From: Rubrobacter aplysinae
Lineage (GTDB): Bacteria > Actinomycetota > Rubrobacteria > Rubrobacterales > Rubrobacteraceae
Direction: 5' to 3'
Assembly: GCF_001029505.1 (NCBI RefSeq)
Contig: NZ_LEKH01000003.1
Location: forward strand, 62,001 to 126,000
Length of the DNA: 64,000 nucleotides
Shown here: in pieces, positions 53,998 through 63,241 of the stretch
How the letters are laid out: each line of letters opens with the position of its first letter
Position numbering within the stretch: the stretch's first letter is position 1
Notes under the pieces: model-generated
What the model saw: the letters and a program-made list of their open reading frames with translations, nothing else
Database searches by the model: none
Told to the model about the DNA's origin: nothing
Position numbers and translations under genes: made by a program

Positions 53998-54996
53998 TCA
54001 GGCGAAGCAGGGGCAGGCCTGCACCCAGTGGCCCGGCCTCGCCTCGCGCCAGGGAGGCTCGGTCTCGGCGCAGGCGGCGGTGGCGTACGGGCACCGGGTG
54101 CGGAACCGGCAGCCCGAAGGCGGATCTATCGGGCTCGGCACGTCGCCTTCGAGCACGATGCGTTCGCGGCCGGCCTCGGTGTCCGGGTCCGGCACGGGGA
54201 CGGCGGATAGGAGGGCCCGGGTGTAGGGGTGCATCGGGTTGGCGTACAGCTCCTCGCTCGGGGCCAGCTCGACCAGCGCGCCCAGGTACATCACCCCGAT
54301 TCGGTCGGAGATGTACTTCACCACAGAGAGGTCGTGCGAGATAAACAGGTAGGTCAGGTTCTTCTCGCGCTGGAGCCGCTTCATCAGGTTTATCACCTGC
54401 GCCTGGATGGAGACGTCGAGCGCCGAGACCGGCTCGTCGGCGATGATGAACTCCGGGTCCACGGCCAGTGCCCGGGCTATCCCGAGCCTCTGACGCTGGC
54501 CGCCGGAGAACTCGTGTGAGTAGCGGTTGGCGTGCTCGGCGGACATTCCCACGGTCTCCAGGAGCTCGCGTATCCTCTCGCTGCGCTCCCGGCCCTTCAT
54601 CAAACCGTGGATGTCGAGGCCCTCGGCGATGATGTCCCCGGCCGTCATCCGCGGGTTCAGCGAGGCCTGCGGGTCCTGGAAGATCATCTGCACCCGCCGG
54701 TGCAGCTTCCGGTCGTCCTCGCCCTTGAAGGTGCTTATGTCCGCGCCGTCGTACAGGATCTCGCCGGCGGTCGGCTCGTAGAGGCGCACCATGAGCCTGC
54801 CGGCGGTGGACTTGCCGCACCCCGTCTCCCCGACGAGGCCGAAGGTCTCCCCGCGCTCTATGGCGAAGGAGATGCCGTCTACCGCCTTGAGGCTCTGCCC
54901 CTTACCGACCTCGAAGTGCTTCTTGAGGTCCTTGACCTCCAGCAGCTTGTCGGAGGAACCGCCAGAGCCGCCGTTCGTCTCCACTTTCTCCGTCAT
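53998..54996 (-). CDS. oppF: Peptide ABC transporter ATP-binding protein, OppF type
   Basis: 332 residues. Walker [13 protein letters not shown]-loop, signature [15 protein letters not shown], Walker [14 protein letters not shown] and the OppF C-terminal extension with its Cys cluster ([15 protein letters not shown]), which in this family can carry an iron-sulfur cluster. The Gly/Ser run near the start comes from short repeats. ATG overlaps the oppD stop (ATGA). Confidence 0.93.
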   Translation of the reverse strand: MTEKVETNGGSGGSSDKLLEVKDLKKHFEVGKGQSLKAVDGISFAIERGETFGLVGETGCGKSTAGRLMVRLYEPTAGEILYDGADISTFKGEDDRKLHRRVQMIFQDPQASLNPRMTAGDIIAEGLDIHGLMKGRERSERIRELLETVGMSAEHANRYSHEFSGGQRQRLGIARALAVDPEFIIADEPVSALDVSIQAQVINLMKRLQREKNLTYLFISHDLSVVKYISDRIGVMYLGALVELAPSEELYANPMHPYTRALLSAVPVPDPDTEAGRERIVLEGDVPSPIDPPSGCRFRTRCPYATAACAETEPPWREARPGHWVQACPCFA

Positions 54997-56015
54997 CCCT
55001 GGCTCCCGGCGCCCACCGGAGCCTCTACGCGAGGGGCCATCTCGTGATTGAGCCAGCAGGCCGAGACGTGCTCGCTCGAAAGCCGGGCGTAGTCGGGCAT
55101 CTCCTCGGTGCAGATCTTCATGGCGTGCGGGCAGCGGTCGGCGAACGGGCAGGCCCGCGGCGGGCGCATCGGGTCCGGCGGCGAGCCGGCGATGGGGATG
55201 AGGTCCTGGGTGCGGTCAGCCGTCGGCAGCGGCACGGAGGAGAGCAGGCCCCAGGTGTAAGGGTGACGCGGCTCGTGGAAGATCTCGCGCACCGTCCCCT
55301 TCTCGACGACCTTGCCCGAGTACATCACCGCGACCCGGTGGGCGGCGTTGGCGACCACCCCGAGGTCGTGCGTGATCAGCACTATGGAGGTGCCGGTCCT
55401 CTCTTGGAGGTCGTGCAATAGGTCCAGTATCTGCGCCTGGATGGTCACGTCAAGCGCGGTGGTCGGCTCGTCGGCTATGAGGACCTTCGGCTCACAGGCG
55501 AGGGCTATGGCGATCACGACCCGCTGGCGCATCCCGCCGGAGAGCTGGTGCGGGTAGGCGTTTATCCGGGTCTCGGGGCTCGGAATGCCGACCATCTTCA
55601 GTAGCTCAAGCGTCCTCTCGCGGGCCTTCCCCCCGGTGAGCCCGAGGTGCTTCTTGAGGCTCTCGCCGATCTGACGCCCGACCTTCATGGTCGGGTTGAG
55701 GCTCGTCATCGGGTCCTGGAAGACCATCGCTATCTCCGGCCCGCGCATCTTGCGCATATCTCTCTCGGAGAGCTTCAGCAGGTCCCGGCCCTCGAAGAGT
55801 ATCTCTCCGCCGGTGACGCGGCTGTTGGACTCCGGCAACAGGCGCATCACGCTCTTGGCCGCCACCGTCTTGCCCGAGCCGGACTCCCCTACCACGGCCA
55901 GCGTCTCCCCGCGCCGCAGGTCGTAGGAGGCACCCCGCACCGCCTGCACCTCTCCGGCGTGGCTGGAGAAGGAGATCTCCAGGTTCTTGACCTCTAGCAA
56001 CGTATCGGTAGCCAA
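54993..56015 (-). CDS. oppD: Peptide ABC transporter ATP-binding protein, OppD type
   Basis: 340 residues from TTG 56015 (GGAGGG 8 bases upstream). Walker [14 protein letters not shown], signature [15 protein letters not shown], Walker [14 protein letters not shown], and the C-terminal Cys motif [16 protein letters not shown] longer open frame to 56681 is a shadow of oppC. Works with OppF as the ATPase pair. Confidence 0.93.
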   Translation of the reverse strand: MATDTLLEVKNLEISFSSHAGEVQAVRGASYDLRRGETLAVVGESGSGKTVAAKSVMRLLPESNSRVTGGEILFEGRDLLKLSERDMRKMRGPEIAMVFQDPMTSLNPTMKVGRQIGESLKKHLGLTGGKARERTLELLKMVGIPSPETRINAYPHQLSGGMRQRVVIAIALACEPKVLIADEPTTALDVTIQAQILDLLHDLQERTGTSIVLITHDLGVVANAAHRVAVMYSGKVVEKGTVREIFHEPRHPYTWGLLSSVPLPTADRTQDLIPIAGSPPDPMRPPRACPFADRCPHAMKICTEEMPDYARLSSEHVSACWLNHEMAPRVEAPVGAGSQG

Positions 56016-56027
56016 ATACAGTACCCT

Positions 56028-56054
56028 CCTACTCGTCCTACTCGCTTCTACTCG
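56028..56054. repeat. 9-10-bp tandem repeat between oppC and oppD
   Basis: Units cctactcgt, cctactcgct and tctactcgc overlap the oppC stop region and the oppD ribosome binding site. Confidence 0.65.
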
Positions 56055-56986
56055 CGCATCTTCGGGTCGAACGCGTCTCTGAGACCGTCGGCCAGGACGT
56101 TGAACCCGATCATCAGTACGACCAGGATCCCGGCGGGGAACCACAGCATGTAGGAGTAGAAGCGTAGCTGCTGGTAGCCGTCCTCGATCAGAGCGCCCAG
56201 GGAGGCGTCCGGTATCTGTATGCCGAGCCCGATAAAGCTCAGAAAAGCCTCGAAGAATATGGCGTTCGGGATGGTGAACATGAGCTGGATGATTATCAGG
56301 CCCAGGGAGTTCGGGATCAGGTGCTTGGCTATCAGACGCATGTCGCTCGCCCCCAGGGAGCGCGCGGCGAGGAAGAACTCCTGCTCCTTGAGCTTCATCA
56401 CCTGCGCCCTCACAAGCCGGGCCATCGGGACCCAGCCCACTATCGTCAGCGACAGCGCTATCGAGAAGATGCCCGGGCTGAAGACCAGCAGCATCAGGAT
56501 GGCGACTATCAGGATCGGTATGCCGTTGAGGATCTCGATGAAGCGCTGCAGCACGCTGTCCACCTTGCCGCCGTAGTAGCCCGCGATCACGCCGTAGATG
56601 GTGCCGATGATCAGGTCCAGCGTGGCGGCCAGGAAGGCTATGTACAGCGAGATCTGGGTCCCGGACCACGTCCTGACCCACAGGTCGCGGCCAAACTTGT
56701 CCGTGCCGAACCAGTGATCTGCGGAGGGCCCGAGGAACTGGGCGCCGGAGTCCTGTCCGGCGACGGTGTAGGGCTGGAGCAGCGGCCCGACGAAGGCCGC
56801 TATTATCACGCCCACTATCAGGACCAGCCCGACCAGCGCACCGCGGTTCTGTTTGAAGCGCGTCCAGGCGTCCTTCCAGAAGCTCGTCGGAGGACCGGAG
56901 AGCGTCCCGGCCTCCTCCTCTTGCAGGGAGCTCTCCCGCGAGGGCTCGAACAGGTCCGGCGTCAGCGTGGTTTTCGGGGTCTCCAC
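56048..56986 (-). CDS. oppC: Peptide ABC transporter permease, OppC type
   Basis: 312 residues with an N-terminal cytoplasmic tail, a first helix at about 50-72 and the five-helix BPD_transp_1 core; the EAA loop is AARSLGASDMRLIAKHLIPN. GTG at 56986 has AAGGAG 7 bases upstream, beside the oppB stop. Confidence 0.92.
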   Translation of the reverse strand: METPKTTLTPDLFEPSRESSLQEEEAGTLSGPPTSFWKDAWTRFKQNRGALVGLVLIVGVIIAAFVGPLLQPYTVAGQDSGAQFLGPSADHWFGTDKFGRDLWVRTWSGTQISLYIAFLAATLDLIIGTIYGVIAGYYGGKVDSVLQRFIEILNGIPILIVAILMLLVFSPGIFSIALSLTIVGWVPMARLVRAQVMKLKEQEFFLAARSLGASDMRLIAKHLIPNSLGLIIIQLMFTIPNAIFFEAFLSFIGLGIQIPDASLGALIEDGYQQLRFYSYMLWFPAGILVVLMIGFNVLADGLRDAFDPKMRE

Positions 56987-56990
56987 GGGC

Positions 56991-57917
56991 TTACTCCTTC
57001 GCTCCAGCCAGGCGCATCCTCGGGTCCACGATGGTGTACAGGATGTCCTGTATCAGGATGCTCACTATGAACAGGGCGGCGAAGAAGATCGTGGTCCCCA
57101 GGATCATCGAGTAGTCGTTCTCGAAGATGGAGTTCACGAACTGGTTGCCTATCCCCGGTATGGCGAAGATCTGCTCCACCACCAGCGACCCGGTGACCAG
57201 CGACACGATAAGCGGCCCGAGGATGGTAATGATGGGTATCAGCGAGTTCTTGAGGACGTGCCGGATGACGAGCGTGGACTGGCTAATGCCCTTGGACTTC
57301 GCCAGCGTCACGTAGTCCTGTCCCAGTACCTCGAGCATCTCGGATCTGATAAATCGCGCCACGATGGCGATGACGAACACGGACAGCGCCAATGAGGGCA
57401 GTATAGAGAACACATAGCTGTCGAAGCCCGCCTGCGGCAGCCACTGCAGCTTGAACCCGAGCAGGTACTGTAGGATAGCGGCGAAGACGAAGTTGGGGAA
57501 CGACTTGCCGAGCACCGCCAGTATCACCGACCCGGAGTCCGCCCAGGTATTGTGCCGCATCGCGCCGACGGCCCCGAGCAACAACCCGGCGGCGGTGCCG
57601 AAGATTATGGCCTGTGCTCCCAGAAAGGTGGACACGGGCAGCCGGGAGGCGATGATGTCGCTCACGGGCTGGTTCTCGTAGTAGAACGAGACCCCGAGGT
57701 CTCCGTGCGCCACGTTGAGCATGTACCGGCCGTACTGTACCAGCAGCGGCTCGTCGAGGCCGTACCGCTCGTTCATGATGGCCTCTTGCTCGGCAGAGAG
57801 CTTCTCGGCGTTGAAGGGGGAGCCCGGCAGGAGCTGCATGAGGAACCACGTCGCGCTGACGATTATGAACAGCGTTATCAACATCAGCACCACACGTCGT
57901 GCTATGAACCCGATCAT
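56991..57917 (-). CDS. oppB: Peptide ABC transporter permease, OppB type
   Basis: 308 residues, six predicted membrane helices. The EAA loop reads TLAKSKGISQSTLVIRHVLKN; MIGFIARRVVLMLITLFII is the first helix. Forms the channel with OppC. A small GC-rich hairpin (58014-58030) lies between oppA and oppB and may limit read-through from the more highly expressed binding protein. Confidence 0.92.
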   Translation of the reverse strand: MIGFIARRVVLMLITLFIIVSATWFLMQLLPGSPFNAEKLSAEQEAIMNERYGLDEPLLVQYGRYMLNVAHGDLGVSFYYENQPVSDIIASRLPVSTFLGAQAIIFGTAAGLLLGAVGAMRHNTWADSGSVILAVLGKSFPNFVFAAILQYLLGFKLQWLPQAGFDSYVFSILPSLALSVFVIAIVARFIRSEMLEVLGQDYVTLAKSKGISQSTLVIRHVLKNSLIPIITILGPLIVSLVTGSLVVEQIFAIPGIGNQFVNSIFENDYSMILGTTIFFAALFIVSILIQDILYTIVDPRMRLAGAKE

Positions 57918-58058
57918 CCCTGCATCCGACCTTCCGAACGGCCTTCTGAACTCACCCTGGACCTCATCCGATATACCACACGAACCACCCGAGTTGACGA
58001 CACTGACGATACACCGGCAGGCTCCGCCGGCGCATCGCCCGCATCCGCGCTACCCGTC

Positions 58059-59789
58059 CTACTTGTTCAGCTTCCAGTACTTGAAGTCGAACTCAGCCCC
58101 GTAAGGGTGCCTTACAGGGTTCTCTATGTACTGCTTCTGGAGATAGTTGGTGACGCGATAGTAGTTGGGCGCGAGCGCCGCCCCGTCGGCGATGAGCAGC
58201 TTCTCGGCCTGGACCAGCATCTCGGCCCGCTCCTCGAAGTCCGACTCGGCCTTGGCGTCGGCGATGAGCTGGTCGTACTCCTCGTTGTCGAAGTTGGCGT
58301 AGTTGAAGTCCGAGCCGCTGGTCCACAGGTCGAGGAAGGTCATCGGGTCGTCATAGTCCGCGCCCCAGCCGGTGGCGAGGCTAACCTGGAAGTCACCGTT
58401 GCCCTGCCGGTCGAGCGCCGTCGAGAACGGCACCTGCTCTATCTCGATCTCGGCCCCGAGGTTCTTCTTGAGCTGGTTCTGCATGAACGTGGCCGAGTCC
58501 TGTCCGACGGTGTCGTCGGTGGTAAGCAGCGAGAGGGTGGGCTTCTCGCCCAGCTCTTCCACGCCTTTTGCCCAGTACTCCTGGGCCTGGTCCACGTCGA
58601 AGCCGTTTATCGGGTCCCCCGCCATCTCGCGGAAAGTCGTCCCTTCCGCACCAGAGGAGACTTTCTCGGGGACCAGCCCCGTCGCCGGTATCGAGTCGTC
58701 GTTCAGGACCGTGTCCACGTAATCCTGGGAGTTGAAGCCGAGCTGTATCGCCTTGCGGATATTGCGGTTGGAGATAACCGGGTCCTCGATGTTGAGCGTA
58801 AAGTAGAACGACGAGAACTCGGGGATGCTGGCTACGTCCGGGTTGTCGGCGTAGCGGTCGGCCTTGTCGGCCGTTATCCTGGCGTAGTCGAGGTCGCCGG
58901 TCTCGTAGAGGTTTAGCGCGGTGTTGGCTTCCTTGATCACGTCGAGGTTTATGTTCTGTATGCCGACGTTTGAGGCGTCCCAGTAGTCCTGGTTCTTCTC
59001 CAGCTTCACGCCGCCGGCGGGATCGAACTCGGTGAACTTGTAGGGGCCGTTGTAGAGCAGGGAGTCGGCCCCCTGGGCGAAGCTGTCGCCCTGCTGCTCG
59101 ACGAACTTCTGGTTGAGCGGGAAGTAGGTCGGGAATGCCATAAGACCGAGGAAGTACGGCGCGGGGTTGACGAGCCTTACCTCCAGCGTCTTGTCGTCCG
59201 GGGCGTCTATGGCCACGTCGCCCTCGCTGCCGTCTCCGCCCGAAAACTCCGAGCCGCCCTCGACGAAGTCCGCGATGATGTAGGCGTACTCCCCGGAGGT
59301 CTCCGGGTCCATCGCCCGCAGCCAGGCGTACTTGAAGTCCTGGCTTGTTACCGGGTCTCCGTTGGACCACGTGATGCCGTCCCGCAGCTTGAAGGTGTAC
59401 GTCAGCTTGTCGGAGCTTACGTCCACGCTCTCGGCCTGCGCCGGCTGGGGCTCCTCGTTCTCGTCGAGCCGGTACAGGCCCTCGTTCGTGTTCGCCAACA
59501 AGGAGAATGAGTTGGTGTCGGTGGTCGTGGTGGAGCTCATGTCGGGGATGTCCTGGGGCAAATACCCGTTCAGCGTATTGCCGCCGGAGCCGCCAGAGCC
59601 GCCGGAGCCGCCGCCATCACCGCCCTGGCCGCCGCTGAACACGCCGCAGCCCGCCGTGCCCAGCAGCCCTACTCCGGCCAGACCGGCGCCGCCAAACTTC
59701 AGGAAGTCACGCCGGGTGATACCGCTACTGGCCGCCCTGACCTCACTCACCTCACTCACCTCAGCTGGCATTGTTCTGGAATTTCCCAA
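58059..59789 (-). CDS. oppA: Peptide-binding lipoprotein, OppA type (first of two)
   Basis: 576 residues, SBP_bac_5 fold. It has a twin-Arg motif (TRRDFLKFGG) followed by a lipobox (LLGTAGC), so it is probably Tat-exported and lipidated. A Gly/Ser linker follows. Body motifs: ANTNEGLYRLDENEE, LRDGITWSNGDPVTSQDFKYAWLRAMDP, LLYNGPYKFTEFD. TTG 59789 has AAGGAG 6 bases upstream. The N-terminal SEVSEV run is encoded by a 9-bp repeat. Confidence 0.92.
   Translation of the reverse strand: MGNSRTMPAEVSEVSEVRAASSGITRRDFLKFGGAGLAGVGLLGTAGCGVFSGGQGGDGGGSGGSGGSGGNTLNGYLPQDIPDMSSTTTTDTNSFSLLANTNEGLYRLDENEEPQPAQAESVDVSSDKLTYTFKLRDGITWSNGDPVTSQDFKYAWLRAMDPETSGEYAYIIADFVEGGSEFSGGDGSEGDVAIDAPDDKTLEVRLVNPAPYFLGLMAFPTYFPLNQKFVEQQGDSFAQGADSLLYNGPYKFTEFDPAGGVKLEKNQDYWDASNVGIQNINLDVIKEANTALNLYETGDLDYARITADKADRYADNPDVASIPEFSSFYFTLNIEDPVISNRNIRKAIQLGFNSQDYVDTVLNDDSIPATGLVPEKVSSGAEGTTFREMAGDPINGFDVDQAQEYWAKGVEELGEKPTLSLLTTDDTVGQDSATFMQNQLKKNLGAEIEIEQVPFSTALDRQGNGDFQVSLATGWGADYDDPMTFLDLWTSGSDFNYANFDNEEYDQLIADAKAESDFEERAEMLVQAEKLLIADGAALAPNYYRVTNYLQKQYIENPVRHPYGAEFDFKYWKLNK
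59737..59763. repeat. 9-bp tandem repeat at the oppA start
   Basis: Three units, ctgacctca, ctcacctca, ctcacctca, encode SEVSEV ahead of the Tat motif. Confidence 0.8.
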
Positions 59790-60101
59790 GGCTTGCTCCT
59801 TCCTCTACACTCCCCTACATTCCTGTACATCTATCCGGGACTTCGGGACAGGGTTTTCGCGGGCTTCTCGCTGGCGTCGTCAGCAGCTTTCCAGGCGGTT
59901 CTCGTCACGGTCCATCATTGGTTGGAGACTACCGAGGCCGCCGCGGGATTGTCAATAGTGACAATCCCACCGGCGATACCGGGGCGCCGACGCCCGGACA
60001 TCCGCCCTGTTCGAGAGGGTCTGGCAGGGGCAATGATCATGCGGAGGCGGGCTTTTCTCCTCGCGAGGCCACGATCTAAGCCCCGGGCTCGCGGGCCGGG
60101 A
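59790..60101. other. Intergenic region upstream of oppA1
   Basis: About 310 bases without a gene. It contains a 10-bp perfect inverted repeat at 59945-59968 and a short 9-bp periodic run at about 59801-59828. The promoter of the oppABCDF unit should lie here, but no convincing -35/-10 pair was found. Confidence 0.6.
59945..59968. promoter_or_regulatory. Perfect 10-bp dyad, candidate operator
   Basis: GGGATTGTCA and TGACAATCCC flank a 4-base loop (ATAG), about 160 bases upstream of oppA1. No T-run follows on either strand, so an operator for an opp regulator is more likely than a terminator. Confidence 0.5.
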
Positions 60102-60878
60102 TTACTGGTAGCGGGCGAAGCCCTGGTAGGGGTCGTCGGTCATGGCGCGGACCGTGACGCAGCCGGTCTGCCTCCCGCCGTGAGCGGAGATGTACTCGCC
60201 GCCACCGAGGTAGAAGCCGACGTGGGTAACGGCCCTTTCCCCGAAGAACACGAGGTCTCCCGGACGGGCGGTCTCCCAGCCCGCCTGACTTTTGCCTCTG
60301 TTGAACGGGGCGCGATAGAACTGGTCGCCGGAATCGCGGGGCACGGTGACGCCGAGGGCCCGCATGATTCGGAACACGAGCCCGGAGCAGTCCATCCCGG
60401 CCGTAGAGTCCGTGCCGCCCCAACGGTAGGGCAGGCCGATCATGGCCCGCGCGAGGCCGATGGCGGAGTGCTGGCGGGCCGAGTCGGCGGTGGTGTCGGC
60501 GGAGGCGCCGACGGGGAGGGCGTCGTCGGGGTCGAGTTCCACCTTCCCCCCGTCAGGTAGCATCGTCTCCCCGGCTTTCGTCTGCAGGAGCGTGCCGAGC
60601 GGGAGACCGGCCCGGTTAGGCCTAGACACCGTGAGATCCGGGCTCCAGCCGTCCGCGGAGACGAGCGCGGCGTCCGGCGGGACCAGGCCCGGATAGCCCC
60701 GCTCATCCAGGCTACTCGGGTGGCCGGGCACCACCACCCCGGGCCAGCCTCCACACTCTTCAAGAGTCTGGAGCGGCACGAGCGTCTCGCCCGTCACAAG
60801 CTCCGTCACCAGCTCGGAGCCGGGCTCAGGGCCGGAGCGCACCGGCACCGGGGCGAGGGCGGCGAGCTCCACCCCCAC
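60102..60878 (-). CDS. NlpC/P60 peptidase, YkfC-like (murein peptide recycling)
   Basis: 258 residues. N-terminal SH3-like regions, then an NlpC/P60 domain from about 140 with GLPYRWGGTDSTAGMDCSGL (Cys164), THVGFYLG (His219) and ISAHGG (His233). No signal peptide, so cytoplasmic, as in YkfC-type gamma-D-Glu-diamino acid endopeptidases that trim imported wall peptides. GTG overlaps the stop of the second oppA (TAGTG). Position beside opp genes supports this role. Confidence 0.88.
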   Translation of the reverse strand: MGVELAALAPVPVRSGPEPGSELVTELVTGETLVPLQTLEECGGWPGVVVPGHPSSLDERGYPGLVPPDAALVSADGWSPDLTVSRPNRAGLPLGTLLQTKAGETMLPDGGKVELDPDDALPVGASADTTADSARQHSAIGLARAMIGLPYRWGGTDSTAGMDCSGLVFRIMRALGVTVPRDSGDQFYRAPFNRGKSQAGWETARPGDLVFFGERAVTHVGFYLGGGEYISAHGGRQTGCVTVRAMTDDPYQGFARYQ

Positions 60879-62557
60879 TACCTTTGTACCTTGACGTGAC
60901 GGTAGTCCACGGGCACCCCGTAGGGCGAGACGGCGTAGCCCTGCACGGCGGGGTTTATCAGGTAGGAATCGCCGGGGTAGAAGACCGGCGCGACGAGGGC
61001 TTTCTCTCGCACCAGGATGCGCTCCGCTCGGGCGAGTAGCCGGGCCCGGCGTCCGGGGTCGGGCTCCCGCCGGGCCTCTGCTATTAGCTCCTCGTAGCGC
61101 GGCCCTATCGGGCGCAAGCCTTCGAGGGGGGAGCCGGAGCTTCTGGGGTCCAGGTAGCTTGCCGGGTCGTCGTAGTAGGCGGTCTCGCGGGAGGCCAGGA
61201 TCTGGTACTCTCCGGCCTCCTGACGCTCCAGGAGGACGTCCGGGGGCACTATCCGTACCTCCACCCTGGCCCCGAGGCGCTCCTCCAGCTGCTCCTGGAG
61301 AAGGGCAGCGGCCTCGCGGTCCTCCTCCTCGTGGCTGGTCAGGATGGTCAGCGTCGGCTCCCGGCCGAGCTCCCGCACGCCCCGCTCCCAGTACCGGCGG
61401 GCCCCGGCCGTGCCCACGGCGGGGACGGCGTCCCCCGCCCTCTCCCGGAAGGTCTCTTCCTCGTCGCCCTCCCCGCCGGAGGACATGGCGTACGGCACGT
61501 AGCCGTATGCGGGCACGGAGCCGTCGCCTAGAGCGGCCTCCACGAACGAGTCCCGGTCGAACCCGGACCGTACCGCCTTGCGGAGGCTCAGGTTGCCCAG
61601 CGCGGCATCCTGGTCGTTCAGGTACAGGGAGAACGTGGCGAAGTCCGTGTGCTGCTCGAAGCCCTCCTCCGTCTCGTGCCGCGGCACCTGTCTGGGGCCC
61701 AGGATCGCGACGTCTAGCTCGCCGGACTCGTACTTGCCGAGTCCGGCGCCGGGGGCCGTCCGGGCGTCCACGATCCGGGTCCCCACGCTACCGGAGTCCC
61801 AGTAGCCCTCGCGCTTCTCCAGCCGTACCCCCCGCTCCGGGTCGAACCCGGTCATCTCGTACGGCCCGTTGTACAGGAGGCTCTCGGTGGACTCGCCGAA
61901 CTCCTCGCCCCACGGGGCCACGAAACCCTCCTTTAGCGGCAGGTAGACAGGGAGGGTCGTGAGGTCCAGGAAAAACGGCGTCGGGCTCCGGAGCGTGACC
62001 TCCAGGGTACGCTCGCCGGTGGCCTTTACGCCGACGTCCTCGCGCCCGGCATCCCCGGCGGCGAACTCCGCCCCGCCCCGGATGAAGTCCGTCAGGAGGT
62101 ACGCGTTCTCGCTGTCCGTCTCGGGGTCCATCGCCCGCAGCCAGGCGTACTCGAAGTCCCGGGCGGTGACGGGCTCGCCGTTGGACCACCGGACGCCCTC
62201 GCGCAGGGTGAAGGTGTAGCGGAGCCGGTCGTCGCCGACCTCCACGCTCTCCGCCATACCGGGCACGGGCTCCCCACTCTCGTCCCGCCGGTACAGCCCC
62301 TCTCCGACGTTACCGAGCACGGCGAGCGCGCTCTCCGAGCTGGCGGCGGGGTCCAGGCTAGAGATACCGCCCTGGAGCTGGTCGTTGAACTCGTCGTTAC
62401 CGGGCCCGGAGACCTCGGCCTCGGGCTCCCCGGACAGCAGGCCGCAACCGGCGGGCAAGAGCAGCGCCGCCGCCAGCACCAGCGGCGCCAGTATCGCCGT
62501 TAGCCTGGGCGGCCCGCCTCCCCCGCCCGGTTCTCCGGATCTTGCCTCGCAACGCAC
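60878..62557 (-). CDS. Peptide-binding lipoprotein, OppA type (second of two)
   Basis: 559 residues. A Sec lipoprotein signal (LVLAAALLLPAGC) is used here instead of Tat. The body closely parallels the first OppA (NVGEGLYRRDESGEP, LREGVRWSNGEPVTARDFEYAWLRAMDP, LLYNGPYEMTGFD), indicating an ancient duplication. It may deliver a different peptide set to the same OppBCDF. Translationally coupled to the NlpC gene. Confidence 0.9.
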   Translation of the reverse strand: MRCEARSGEPGGGGGPPRLTAILAPLVLAAALLLPAGCGLLSGEPEAEVSGPGNDEFNDQLQGGISSLDPAASSESALAVLGNVGEGLYRRDESGEPVPGMAESVEVGDDRLRYTFTLREGVRWSNGEPVTARDFEYAWLRAMDPETDSENAYLLTDFIRGGAEFAAGDAGREDVGVKATGERTLEVTLRSPTPFFLDLTTLPVYLPLKEGFVAPWGEEFGESTESLLYNGPYEMTGFDPERGVRLEKREGYWDSGSVGTRIVDARTAPGAGLGKYESGELDVAILGPRQVPRHETEEGFEQHTDFATFSLYLNDQDAALGNLSLRKAVRSGFDRDSFVEAALGDGSVPAYGYVPYAMSSGGEGDEEETFRERAGDAVPAVGTAGARRYWERGVRELGREPTLTILTSHEEEDREAAALLQEQLEERLGARVEVRIVPPDVLLERQEAGEYQILASRETAYYDDPASYLDPRSSGSPLEGLRPIGPRYEELIAEARREPDPGRRARLLARAERILVREKALVAPVFYPGDSYLINPAVQGYAVSPYGVPVDYRHVKVQR

Positions 62558-62649
62558 CCGGGCAGTCTACCGCGAAGGCGACTTACACGGTATCTTGCCC
62601 GGATGCTCGATCTCGGCTGCGTTAGAGACTCTATCCGCCAGGAGGGATA

Positions 62650-63219
62650 ATGCAAACACCGATCCTAAAAGACTTCCCGGACGAGCTCGAGACAGATCGG
62701 CTCATCATAAGGTCCCCCATGCCCGGCGACGGCGAGGAGAAACGCCGGGCCGTCTCCGAGTCGCTGCCGAGCCTTGGCCCGTGGCTCCACTGGGCGCGAC
62801 GAGAGCCGGGGCCGGAACAGGCCGAGGAGGAGGTCCGGCGGGCGAGGGTAGCCTTTGTGGAACGCACCGACCTCCAGATGCTGCTGTTTCACCGGCAGAG
62901 CGGCGAGCTCGTCGGGGGCAGCGGCCTGCACCGCATCGAGTGGGAGATCCCGAAGTTCGAGATCGGGTACTGGTGCCGCGGCCGATTCGAGGGCCGGGGC
63001 TACATCACCGAGGCGGTGCGCGGCATAGCCGGGTTCGCCGCGGCGTACCTGGACGCGAGACGGCTGGAGATCCGCTGCGACGCCCGAAACCTCCGCAGCG
63101 CCCGCGTAGCCGAGAGCGCGGGCTTCGAGCTGGAGGCCCGGCTAAGAGACGCCGGCCTCACACCGGACGGGAGCATCGGGGAGATCCTGATCTACTCCCG
63201 CTTCCCCCGTTCTCCCTGA
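62650..63219 (+). CDS. GNAT acetyltransferase, RimJ/RimL type
   Basis: 189 residues. Pattern ELETDRLIIRSPMPGDGEEK, EIGYWCRGRFEGRGYITEAVRG and EIRCDARNLRSARVAESAGFELEARLRD matches RimJ/RimL-like protein or antibiotic acetyltransferases. ATG has AGGAGGG 3-5 bases upstream. Substrate unknown. Confidence 0.88.
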   Translation: MQTPILKDFPDELETDRLIIRSPMPGDGEEKRRAVSESLPSLGPWLHWARREPGPEQAEEEVRRARVAFVERTDLQMLLFHRQSGELVGGSGLHRIEWEIPKFEIGYWCRGRFEGRGYITEAVRGIAGFAAAYLDARRLEIRCDARNLRSARVAESAGFELEARLRDAGLTPDGSIGEILIYSRFPRSP

Positions 63220-63241
63220 TCCCCGGCGTGGCTCCGGCAGG

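Noticed and set aside
54993-56681. A 562-codon frame before OppD
   Set aside because: The upstream 222 codons are the oppC gene in another frame; OppD starts at TTG 56015 with a ribosome binding site.
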